Origin: Leptobrachium leishanense
Taxonomy: Eukaryota; Chordata; Amphibia; Anura; Megophryidae
Direction: 5' to 3'
Length of the DNA: 64,000 nt
NCBI GenBank assembly: GCA_009667805.1
Contig: CM019068.1
Coordinates: forward strand, 9,178,182-9,242,181
The translations under genes were made by a program, and so were the position numbers. Positions 1 through 9,700 of this stretch are shown here, piece after piece; the first letter of the stretch is position 1, and every line of letters starts with the position of its first letter. A model generated the notes under the pieces. It saw only the letters and a list, made by a program, of their open reading frames with translations. It ran no database searches and was not told the DNA's origin.

Positions 1-475
1 CAATCTGGCGAATCGACGGGTGAATCAGAGGAGTTTCCTCCACCCAGCGTCACCAGCAGCAGGGATTTTAATTTCCCGGCTGCTGGTCACTAGTGATGTC
101 ACACACAGAGAGCGGGCGATGTCACCCTTTGAGACCAATCGCTGTAGCGAGCGTTCTCAGAGGCAGCGATGGATCAGATCTGTGCATGCGCGAGAGCAGC
201 TCCGATCCATCACTCTGCGCAGGCGCTACAGAACTTGTGTATCTAAAGTGTGCGAGTCCCGTAGAGCTGTGCAATATGAGGCTCTTACGCTGCTCGAGTT
301 GTATAGAGCACAAACTGCGCAGAAAAGCTTCAGGGACTTCTGGGTTCAGGAGCCTCTGAGCCAAAGAAGGGGAGGAGCAGCGAGCGGCGAGGGGAGAAGG
401 GGAGTAAAATCACCAAAAATAAAGCATAATTCAGCACAGCCTGTCAGCAGGATCTGCCCAATGATTTTAGGTCAA
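1..475 (+). mobile_element. Partial TTAA-type MITE ('element C')
   Basis: This stretch shares blocks with two other places. The reverse complement of about 24303-24800 shows the same segments (GAGTTTCCTCCACCC, CGGCTGCTGGTCAC, a GCGCAGGCGCTAC block), and 62440-62963 shows GAGTTTCCTCCACCC and the 'TCACCAAAAATAAA'-like block in the same orientation. The better-preserved copies end in AGGRACAC or GTGTCCCT next to TTAA. I infer a non-autonomous DNA transposon of the Kolobok or piggyBac type. The left end lies outside the window, and the right end is replaced by a LINE tail at about 475. No protein is supported: the open frame across 20-583 crosses both repeats. Confidence 0.5.
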
Positions 476-585
476 ATTTATTTATTTTATTTATTTATCT
501 ATAAAGGATTTTACCAGGAAGGATACATTGAGATTTCTCTCGTTTTCAAGTATGTCCTGGGTTCAAGAACATTGAATTGTTAATA
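476..585 (-). mobile_element. LINE 3'-tail fragment (5'-truncated)
   Basis: Read on the minus strand this is CAATGTTCTTGAACCCAGG, then GAGAGAAATCTCAATGTATC, then CTTCCTGGTAAAATCC and a run of TAAATAAATAAA. The same order occurs at the 3' end of the L2-type LINE remnant at 30930-31016, so this is a very short, 5'-truncated LINE (or partner SINE) insertion. It matters because its core is the apparent source sequence of the 33-bp minisatellites in the hAT copies downstream. Confidence 0.65.
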
Positions 586-809
586 AAGAAACTCTGTTTT
601 TAAACAGTATCTCTTTAAGTGCTGATTTCTGCTCTGCTCATTTTTTATGCATAATTTGGATGTTTTGCTATTTTGAGCGATTTTCTGTGTCCCTTATTAG
701 TGAATTAATGAATTCTGAGCGTTTATTAGGAGACGTTCATTTCTTATTCCTTTTTGATTGTGAAAGGTCAGACTCTTGCTGTGTTCTGAGCTCAGTGGTC
801 AGTTGTGAC

Positions 810-1499
810 TAGACTTGTGCACCGATTTTTTTTCGGTTCGATTCGGTTCGGTTCGTCCGTATTTTGTAAATTTTCGTTTCGGCTAGTTTCGAACGATTTC
901 CGTTTCGGTTCGTTTCGTGTTCATTTAGTTTTCGTACCGCCTTTATTTTCGTAATTTCGGAACTTTTTGTGTTTTTCGGAACGTCTGTTCTCCTCGTTTC
1001 AAAGTGTCTATTCGTTTTGACGTAAACTAATGGTTTTTCGGGTCCGATATTTCTGTCGATACGATAATTATGTAGATACGATAATTCTGCCATTGAGATT
1101 TCTCTGGTTTTCCAGGAAGGATACATTGAGATTTCTCATGTTTTACAAGAAGGATACATTGAGATTTCTCTGGTTTTACAAGAAGGATACATTGAGATGG
1201 GAATGATACAAAATTACAGAATCAGCGATATAACCGAAAAATATGTTGTCCGAAATTACTGAAATGGAACCGAAATCAGGGATGGAGCCGAAATTACGAA
1301 TGGAACGAAAATGATTTTTGATTTTACACATTTCTAGTCCATTCGAAAATTCCAAACAAATTTTCGTTTCGTTTCGTGAAGTTTTCATTTTCGGAAAATT
1401 CGGATCTGAAAATTTTTGTAAAATCGGCTGAATACGAATGCACGAATCGGGAAATTTCGTGAAAATTCCGAAATTCCGAAACCCGAAACGCACATCCTA
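810..1499 (-). mobile_element. hAT-type MITE, reference copy of 'hAT-H'
   Basis: The element begins TAGACTTGTGCACC and ends GCACATCCTA, an imperfect terminal inverted repeat, and is flanked by a perfect 8-bp duplication GTTGTGAC at 802-809 and 1500-1507. An 8-bp target duplication with TAG-type ends is typical of hAT transposons. The inside is built of TTCG/CGAA-rich sequence with no transposase. It holds only about three units of the 33-bp repeat (1090-1197), unlike the expanded copies at 46665-52520. It is inverted relative to those copies. Confidence 0.8.
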
Positions 1500-1981
1500 G
1501 TTGTGACACACGACTCGTTGTAGATGTGTCCCCTATCCAGATAATGAACCTTTCTACCGCCCCCCCCCCCCTCCATTCCCTATCCCTACCTAGGACTATC
1601 TGTTCATTTTTACAAACTCTGGATACAAAAGCATTATACGATGTAAATTATAAATATATTATCTTGAAAAAAGTCCTCTTTCGGACTGAAACGTCGCTCT
1701 CTTGTTACTACAATAAAAAGACTTTTAAAGACTCCAGGAGAGCACGCATAAAATATATATATACACACACCACAATGAAAAAAATAGCAGGCACTCAGGG
1801 GTCACTCTTCATTAAAAAGTTTCTTGGTTTCACCTTTATTTCAAAATCCAATCATGATACCAACATTTTGGCTCCACCAGACCTTTATTAAGAGAAAATA
1901 TTTACCCCGTTAAACCCCTTAATTGTACAAAAAACCATCAAGCTTCTCAATGAGGCGACGGATAGAACCTGCTTGAATGAC
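1500..1981. other. Retroelement-like AT-rich stretch with hammerhead-like remnants
   Basis: No gene. At 1664-1700 on the plus strand a GTCC/GGAC stem is followed by TGAAACGTCG, and at 1858-1897 on the minus strand an AAGGTCT...GGAGCC arrangement precedes AAAATGTTGG. Both resemble decayed hammerhead motifs from Penelope-like or related retroelements, but neither keeps an intact CTGANGA core or a helix I. A C13 run (1560-1572) and a short TA/CA microsatellite (1756-1772) also lie here. Confidence 0.3.
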
Positions 1982-2102
1982 TAAAGGGGTTAATCATAGA
2001 GAGCCGATCTTGCTCCGAAATTGCACCGAACAGTGAGTTTCCCCGTACGGTGACATTTCGGGGCCATTCGTCTATTCACAGAGCAGGCAGTTTGCCAAAT
2101 AT

Positions 2103-2927
2103 AAAAAGCGAAAATCCATACGGCGCATCTAGTGCAATTAATAGGTTAATAAATCAATGGATATGTAAAATCCATAAAATCCATTAAAAAACTCGTAAAC
2201 CGTAGCAGTAAAAATATTATTGTCAAGTCAATAAAAGTGCATAGAGTAAAGTCCAGGTCAGATGTGCAAAAAGTGCAAAAAGGTGCTCAAGTATATATTA
2301 ATGGAATACTCAAAAATGATGATGAAGAATAGTGTGCTGATCTTCTTATAAGTGCTGGTGCTGAATCCTCATATCCGTCAGTAATCCTCAAAAAAAGCAC
2401 ATCACAGGAAAAGATGATAGTGCAGACAGTCAGAATAGAGTAGGCTCAAATTATAATCAAAATCTAAACCACTCACATTTATGGGAGCCCACAAGGTCCC
2501 GGCTCGAGGAGAAACAGCCTGCAGCCAAATATAGGGTGGCACTTCCCTTCTTTCTGTCCGTACTGGAGACTAAATAAAATAGAGAGAATCGGGAGACGGC
2601 GCTCCCATAGCGTAATACTGCGTATGTGTGGAGATGTGAAGAGGAAAAAGTGAAACACACTCACCGATTTTGGAGCCTCGTAATGTCAGGCTCAATATAT
2701 GTCGCTCTGGGTCCTCTTAGGGTGGGAACCCAAACCTCTTTGCCTCCGCGGTGGTGGGTCCAAGTTTCCAAGGAGAAAAAAAGGGTCGGAGAAAGGTGGC
2801 AAATGTTGGGAAAATTTAATGGATAAATAAAATAAAATACAGGACAAGGTCTACCGAGACGCGTTTCGGCTTAAAAAAGCCTTCCTCAGTCGGTATAAAA
2901 GTAAATGTCCATAAAAAAGTCAGTATG
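2103..2927 (-). mobile_element. 825-bp retroelement insertion with hammerhead-like motif
   Basis: This block splits family A copy 1. The 13-bp sequence GTTTGCCAAATAT occurs immediately before it (2090-2102) and at its far side (2928-2940), while other family A copies run straight through this site, so both the target duplication and the empty site are visible. No reverse transcriptase or other protein is seen. Its right part carries a hammerhead-like ribozyme motif on the minus strand. Such motifs are known from Penelope-like elements and retrozymes; I infer a non-autonomous or truncated member. Confidence 0.6.
2852..2895 (-). ncRNA. Hammerhead-like self-cleaving ribozyme motif (type I, minimal stem III)
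   Basis: On the minus strand the order is helix I strand TACCGA, core CTGAGGA (fits CUGANGA), stem II AGGCTT-loop-AAGCC, core GAAA, very short palindromic stem III ACGCGT, C at the expected cleavage position (GTC), then TCGGTA, which pairs perfectly with the first TACCGA. One extra A lies between the core and stem II compared with the textbook motif. A palindromic mini stem III is the design reported for Penelope-associated hammerheads that act as dimers. Activity is not shown. Confidence 0.55.
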
Positions 2928-4217
2928 GTTTGCCAAATATTGCCGAATTGCCAGTGAAATTCGGTGCCTGTTCGGCGGCAGTGAAATATGGTGCCTGTTC
3001 AGCGGCAGTGAAATACGGTGCTGTTCGGCGGCAGTGAAATACAGTGTATGTTGGGCGGCAGTGAAATACAGTGCCTGTTCGGCAGCAGTGAAATACGGTG
3101 CCTGTTCGGCGACAGTGAAATACGATGTTGTTCGGCGACAGTGAAATCCCCCATAGAGAAGCAATGGTTAATCTATTCACATTGAACAGCAGAGAAATGT
3201 CAGTGAAATGCCCTGATGTTCAGTGGTTTCATTCGGCAGGTTTAATCAGGCGAATCCCATAGGTTTCAATGTTAAAAATATTCCCGTTTTTATTTAATAT
3301 ATTAAAACACTTATTCTTTAAATTTGCAGCATAAAGTCTCTTTATTTTATTTTTGGGATTTTTTCAGCAATTTTTTTTCCCAATTTTTATTTTAAATCGT
3401 TTTTTCTTTTTTCTGTAAAAGACCTTTTTATTATCATTCATTGGATTTTATATGTAAATTTCAGAAATTTTCGTCCAGTAGTTTTTTTGCAAACAGTGTT
3501 TAAATTCTGACACTTTTTCAATCGTTTTTTTTTTTCTTACCCTGTTCGCCGGCAGGCCGGCTTTTTCCGGCAGCTGGTAAGCACTGTGTTCGGTGGATCG
3601 TTGGCTTTTATGCATGTGTTCGGTGGGTTTGCGGCAGCTTATCGGATCTGACCCAATAATTTCTGCGGATTTTAAAGAAAGGAAACGCCGCAAAATTCCT
3701 GAAATTATCCGATCCGATTCGATAAGCAGCCGGACCTGCCGATATTATTAGATCCGATTCGATAAGCCGCCGGACCTGCCGATATTATCGGATCCGATTC
3801 GATAAGCCGCTGGACCTGCTGAAATTATCGGATCTGATTTGATAAGCCACCAGACCTGCCAATATTGTTGGATCCGATTCGATAAGTCGCCGGACCTGCT
3901 GAAATTATCGGAATCGATTCAAAAAGCCGCCGGACCTGCCAATATTATGGGATCCGATAATTTTGGTGGCTTTGCAGAGTTTTTCTTTTTAAATCTGCGG
4001 TTTTGCTGCGGAGTTTTCCTGCACTTTGAGGACTCTGCGGTAAATGCTGAATTCACTGCAGGGTTCGAGGAGAATTTGATTCTCCCAAATGTGGGAACAA
4101 GAGAGCAGTGAAATGACGTGACAGTTCAGTGCTCTCTGAATAACTCCTTAAGTAACTGATATTTGCCTTCTGACAAACTGAGAGCCTGTCATTTGTATGT
4201 ATGTGTGTATGTGTATA

Positions 4218-4476
4218 TAGGGCAGCCAGGTCGGCCATGTTTTCCTGGACACATCTAGTTTATTCACGCTATTGGGCAGTGCATGAAAAATGCCACCCCG
4301 CATCATGTATAATCCATATACTGCAGGTAAGAAATCAACAAGGAATCCCAGGTGACCTGATTTCCTTCCTACAGTATATGAATTATACATGTTGCAGGGC
4401 TGCACTTTCCAACTGTGCCCCTCTGCATGAAATAGTAATATGTGTCCAGGAAAACATGGCCGACCTGGCGACCCTA
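4218..4476. mobile_element. Fold-back hAT-type MITE
   Basis: The ends TAGGGCAGCCAGGTCGGCCA and its near-exact reverse complement (TGGCCGACCTGGCGACCCTA at the right) form a terminal inverted repeat of about 37 bp. It is flanked by TGTGTATA (4210-4217) and TGTCTATA (4477-4484), a 7/8 match to an 8-bp duplication. The inside is also self-complementary (ATGTATAAT...ATTATACAT around 4302-4390), so most of the element folds on itself. No coding potential. Confidence 0.75.
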
Positions 4477-4484
4477 TGTCTATA

Positions 4485-5494
4485 TGTGTTTGTATATATA
4501 TATATATATATAAATTTATTTATTGTAATCTTATGTCCCCAAACAAGAAAACCAGTTCCGTTGGGATTGTCTGTAGCTCATGATGTTATAGTGGTTTACG
4601 GTAAAACCTCCTTTTCGAGGACTCCAAGGCAAATAGCACGATGAGATCAGCTTAATCAAACATAATTATCTGTTTATAATTCCCGGAGGTAACGCCTCTC
4701 ACGCCACGTGTGTTTTTTGTGTATTTTGTTTACTAAACCAGCCGCTGCTTTGTATCAATACGCTTTTAAGTTGTATCACACCCAGAAAAGAAACTCCAGT
4801 GCAACATTTTATCAACCCCTTGTCCACAGATCTTGTAAAGCGCTGCGGAATTTGTGGCGCTATATGAATAAAGGATAATAAAATCATTTTATGTCTCGTC
4901 GATCACATGAGGCTGACGATGTCTCCATGTCTGTTTACAGCACACTGGAAGTGACACCTGTAAAGTCTGCAGGCGGCACCTGGCAGGACACTTGCCTTTT
5001 GTATTTAAAGCTAGTTTGCTCTTGTTATCATAATAAATAATAAGCTCCACCTGCTGAGCTGCTGCGATTGTTCTTACAAAATAAATACAAACCACATAAT
5101 TGAAAGCTGAAAGTTGTCATCGCTGAGAATAAATAAAGCTCCTCCTGGAGTCCGCAGGGATGGTGTGACGGGTGAGCATGGTGTAGCATGGTGTCACTGG
5201 TCACATCACTGAATATGGGAAATATTTTACACCTAAATTAAAAGGAAAGAAAATAACTTAAAAAGGCCATTTTAAACTGTAAAATGTTTTAAGATATATG
5301 CAATATGTAATATAAATATTTAAAATAAATCCCCCATGTGACAGATGGCCATAATCATCATAAACAGTGTATCCGTGGTCAGGTTATCATCTTAATAAGG
5401 GCACACGTCTGTAAAACCATCCTAATGAGAGAACATTATTTAAATTTAAATACAAAATAATCTATCTGTATTACCATGTATTACATGACTGGTT
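4485..5494. other. AT-rich intergenic stretch with a LINE/SINE 3'-tail fragment
   Basis: No gene recognised. A TA microsatellite is at 4493-4513. Around 4830-4885 the sequence CTTGTAAAGCGCTGCGG followed by GGCGCTATATGAATAAA is the common L2/SINE tail type, plus strand. It resembles the core of the 87-89-bp minisatellite at 46-51 kb. The rest is unremarkable. Confidence 0.5.
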
Positions 5495-5498
5495 TTAA

Positions 5499-5673
5499 AG
5501 GGACACAACCACCACGTACATAAGCTGTAACTAGATTACTTGTGCATCACAGACAAAACCACATTATAAACACATTATAAAACACATTATAAATCGCATA
5601 CTGCTGTTGTCAGCAGAATCTGCTATTATTTAAGGGTAAAAATGGTAACTTTATTTGCCAATAGAATATCCCT
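5499..5673. mobile_element. Short TTAA-target MITE
   Basis: The ends AGGGACAC and ATATCCCT are immediately flanked by TTAA on both sides (5495-5498, 5674-5677). TTAA duplications are produced by the piggyBac and Kolobok superfamilies; AGGGA-type ends resemble Kolobok/T2-like MITEs of frogs. Only 175 bp, no coding content. Confidence 0.55.
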
Positions 5674-5734
5674 TTAATTTATTGTATATCACTATGTGGG
5701 TATTGTGTAACGTATGATCATATTTTGTAACTAA

Positions 5735-6656
5735 AGGGGTTATGCAGAGAGCACCGAAATGTCACCTACATTTTGGTGCTCTCTCGTTCCCCTCACTTGG
5801 AGAATCAACTTCCCCGACCCAAAACTGCAGATTTAAAAAAAAAAACACTAAACCGCCGAAATTATACGATCTGATAATTTAGGCAGTTTTGCATCATTTT
5901 TTTTTAAATCCGCAGAAATTATCGGAATGTATCCGATCCCATAAGCCGCCACAAATCCGCCGAATGCATCCGGAAAAAGCCGACGATACGCCGAACACAT
6001 CGTCGACCAGCCACCGGAAAAAGCTGACAAGACGACGAACTGTGTAAAACTCCCCCCCCAAAAAAATGATTGAAAGTGTCAAATTTGAAACGCTGTTTGC
6101 AAACAAAGTACTGGACGAACATATCTGGAATTTACATATAAAGATCCTATGAAAGATAATTAAAAGGGCTGTTGCAGAAAAAAGAAAAAAGTTTATTTAA
6201 AAAAAATTGGAAAAAAATTGGCGAAAAAATCCCGAAAAATGCCTAAAAAAATTCTATAAAAAAAATAAATAAAGAGACTTTTGCTGCAAATTAAAATAAT
6301 AAATAGTCTAATAGATATTGGATTAAAACGGGAATATTTTTAACATTGAAGCCTATGGGATTCGTCTGATTAAACCTGTCGAATGAAACCACTGAACATC
6401 AGGGCATTTCACTGACATTTCTCTGCTGTTCAATGTGAATAGATTAACCATTGCTTCTCTATGGGGGATTTCACTGCCGCCGAACAGACACCGTATTTCA
6501 CTGCCGCCGAACAGCACGTACTTGCTGGCAATTTATCAAAATTTAGCAAACTGCCTGCTCTCTGAATAGCTGAATGACCCCGAAATGTCACCATACGGGG
6601 AAACTCAAGGTTTGGTGCAATTTCGGGATCAGATCAGCTCTCTCGGAATAACCCCT
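5735..6656. mobile_element. Family A TIR element, copy 2
   Basis: It runs from AGGGGTTATGCAGAGAGCAC to CTCTCGGAATAACCCCT with a TAA duplication (5732-5734, 6657-6659). The left subterminal sequence forms a hairpin (AGAGCACCGAAATGT with ACATTTTGGTGCTCT, 15 bp with one mismatch, about 5752-5790). The centre holds the segment shared with family B (AACATTGAAGCCTATGGGAT, TATTTTTAACATTGAAG). No transposase. Confidence 0.75.
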
Positions 6657-6743
6657 TAAATTCCCATTGTTTTGCCTAGTTTGAGTGTTTTTAAGAATGT
6701 TAAAGCAATATTAAAGCTCCCTTTGGTAAGTTGGGATCATGGG

Positions 6744-9700
6744 ATGTCTTGTTCCGTATCTTGTTCCGTATCTTGTTGTGTGTCTTGTTCTGCATCTTGT
6801 TCCGCATCTTCTTGTGCGTCTTGTTTCTTGGTCTTGTTCCGGGTCTTGGTCCGTATCTTCTTGTGTGTCTTGTTCTGTGTCTTGTTCTGTGTCTTGTTCC
6901 GTATCTTCTTGTTCCGCGTCTTGTTCTGCATCTTGTTCCGTGTCTTGTTCTGCGTCTTGTTCCGCATCTTGTTCGTATCTTGTTGTGTGTCTTGTTCTGC
7001 ATCTTGTTCTTCGTCTTGTTCCGCGTCTTGTTCTGCGTCTTGTTCCGCATCTTGTTCCGCATCTTGTTCCGCATCTTGTTCCGTATCTTGTTCCGCGTCT
7101 TGTTCCGCGCCTTGTTCCGCATCTTGTTCGTATCTTGTTGTGTGTCTTGTTCTGCATCTTGTTCTTCATCTTGTTCTGCGTCTTGTTCTGCGTCTTGTTC
7201 CGCGTCTTGTTCCACATCTTGTTCCGCATCTTGTTCCACATCTTGTTCCGCATCTTGTTCCGTATCTTGTTCCATATCTTGTTCCGTATCTTGTTCTGCG
7301 TCTTGTTCCGCGTCTTGTTCCGCATCTTGTTCCGTATCTTCTTGTGTGTCTTGTTCCGCATCTTGTTCCGCGTCTTGTTCCGTATCTTCTTGTGTGTGTT
7401 GTTCTGCGTCTTGTTCTGCCTCATGTTCTGCATCTTGTTACGTGTCTTCTTGTGTGTCTTGTTCCATATCTTCTTGTGCGTCTTGTTCTGCATCTTGTTC
7501 CGCGTCTTGTTCCGCATCTTGTTCCGTATCTTCTTGTGTGTCTTGTTCTGCGTCTTCTTCTGCGTCTTGTTCTACGTCTTGTTCCGCATCTTGTTCTGCG
7601 TCTTGTTGTGTGTCTTGTTCTGCGTCTTGGTCTGCGTCTTGTTCCGCATCTTCTTGTGCGTCTTGTTCCGCATCTTGTTCCATGTCTTGTTGTGTGTCTT
7701 GTTCTGCATCTTGTTCCGCATCTTGTTCCACATCTTGTTGTGTGTCTTGTTCTGCATCTTGTTCGTGTCTTGTTCCGCGTCTTGTTCCGTGTCTTGTTCT
7801 GCATCTTGTTCTGCATATTGTTCCATGTCTTGTTCCGTGTATTGTTCCGTATCTTCTTGTGCGTCTTGTTCCGCGTCTTGTTCTGCGTCTTGTTGTGTGT
7901 CTTGTTCTGCATCTTGTTGTGTGTCTTGTTCTGCATCTTGTTCTGCGTCTTGTTCTGCATCTTGTTAAGTATCTTTTTCCACATCTTGTTCCGTATCTTG
8001 TTCTGCGTCTTGTTCCGCGTCTTGTTCTGCATCTTGTTCCGTGTCTTGTTCTGCGTCTTGTTCCGCATCTTGTTCGTATCTTGTTGTGTGTCTTGTTCTG
8101 CATCTTGTTCTTCGTCTTGTTCCGCGTCTTGTTCTGCGTCTTGTTCGCATCTTGTTCCGCATCTTGTTCCGCATCTTGTTCCGTATCTTGTTCCGCGTCT
8201 TGTTCCGCGCTTGTTCCGCATCTTGTTCGTATCTTGTTGTGTGTCTTGTTCTGCATCTTGTTCTTCGTCTTGTTCCGCGTCTTGTTCTGCGTCTTGTTCC
8301 GCATCTTGTTCCGCATCTTGTTCCGCATCTTGTTCCGTATCTTGTTCCGCGTCTTGTTCCGCGCCTTGTTCCGCATCTTGTTCGTATCTTGTTGTGTGTC
8401 TTGTTCTGCATCTTGTTCTTCATCTTGTTCTGCGTCTTGTTCTGCGTCTTGTTCCGCGTCTTGTTCCACATCTTGTTCCGCATCTTGTTCCACATCTTGT
8501 TCCGCATCTTGTTCCGTATCTTGTTCCATATCTTGTTCCGTATCTTGTTCTGCGTCTTGTTCCGCGTCTTGTTCCGCATCTTGTTCGTATCTTGTTGTGT
8601 GTCTTGTTCTGCATCTTCTTCTGCGTCTTGTTCTGCGTCTTGTTCTTCGTCTTGTTCTGCGTCTTGTTCTGCGTCTTGTTCCACATCTTGTTCCGCATCT
8701 TGTTCCGCATCTTGTTCCGCGTCTTGTTCCGCGTCTTGTTCCGCATCTTGTTCGTATCTTGTTGTGTGTCTTGTTCTTCATCTTGTTCTGCGTCTTGTTC
8801 TGCGTCTTGTTCCGCGTCTTGTTCCATATCTTCTTGTGCGTCTTGTTCTGCGTCTTGTTCTGCATCTTGTTCCACGTCTTGTTCTGCATCTTGTTCTGCA
8901 TCTTGTTCCGCGTCTTGTCCCGCATCTTGTTCCGCGTCTTGTCCCGTGTCTTGTTCCGCGTCTTGTCCCGCATCTTGTTCCGCATCTTGTTCCGAATCTT
9001 CTTGTGTGTCTTGTTCCGCATCTTGTTCCGCGTCTTGTTCTGTATCTTCTTGTGTGTCTTGTTCTGCGTCTTGTTCTGCCTCTTGTTCTGCATCTTGTTA
9101 CGTGTCTTCTTGTGTGTCTTGTTCTGTGTCTTGTTCCATATCTTCTTGTGCGTCTTGTTCTGCATCTTGTTCCGCGTCTTGTTCCGCATCTTGTTCCGTA
9201 TCTTCTTGTGTGTCTTGTTCTGCGTCTTCTTCTGCGTCTTGTTCTGCGTCTTGTTCCGCATCTTGTTCTGCGTCTTGTTGTGTGTCTTGTTCTGCGTCTT
9301 GGTCTGCGTCTTGTTCTGCATCTTCTTGTGCGTCTTGTTCCGCATCTTGTTCCGTATCTTGTTCCGCATCTTGTTCCGCGTCTTGTTCCGCGTCTTATTC
9401 CGTATCTTCTTGTGTGTCTTGTTCTGCGTCTTGGTCTGCGTCTTGTTCTGCATCTTCTTGTGCGTCTTGTTCCGCATCTTGTTCCGTATCTTGTTCCGCA
9501 TCTTGTTCCGCATCTTGTCCCGCGTCTTGTTCCACGTCTTGTCCCGTGTCTTGTTCCGCGTCTTGTCCCGCATCTTGTTCCGCATCTTGTTCCGTATCTT
9601 CTTGTGTGTCTTGTTCCGCATCTTGTTCCGCGTCTTGTTCCGTATCTTCTTGTGTGTGTTGTTCTGCGTCTTGTTCTGCCTCATGTTCTGCATCTTGTTA

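Larger units (their letters stand above)
1985..4148. mobile_element. Family A TIR element, copy 1 (interrupted)
   Basis: It starts AGGGGTTAATCATAGAGAGC and ends GCTCTCTGAATAACTCCT, with TAA on both sides (1982-1984, 4149-4151). Other copies are at 5735-6656, 53176-53939, 58820-59651 and 63475 onward. It has no transposase and is non-autonomous; a 3-bp TAA duplication suggests PIF/Harbinger, without proof. This copy is longer than its relatives for two reasons: an 825-bp insertion at 2103-2927, and internal tandem expansion (about 32-bp units at 2953-3148 and about 40-bp units at 3700-3960). Confidence 0.7.

Noticed and set aside
20..583. 187-codon open frame at the window start
   Set aside because: Runs through a MITE and into a LINE tail; no motif.
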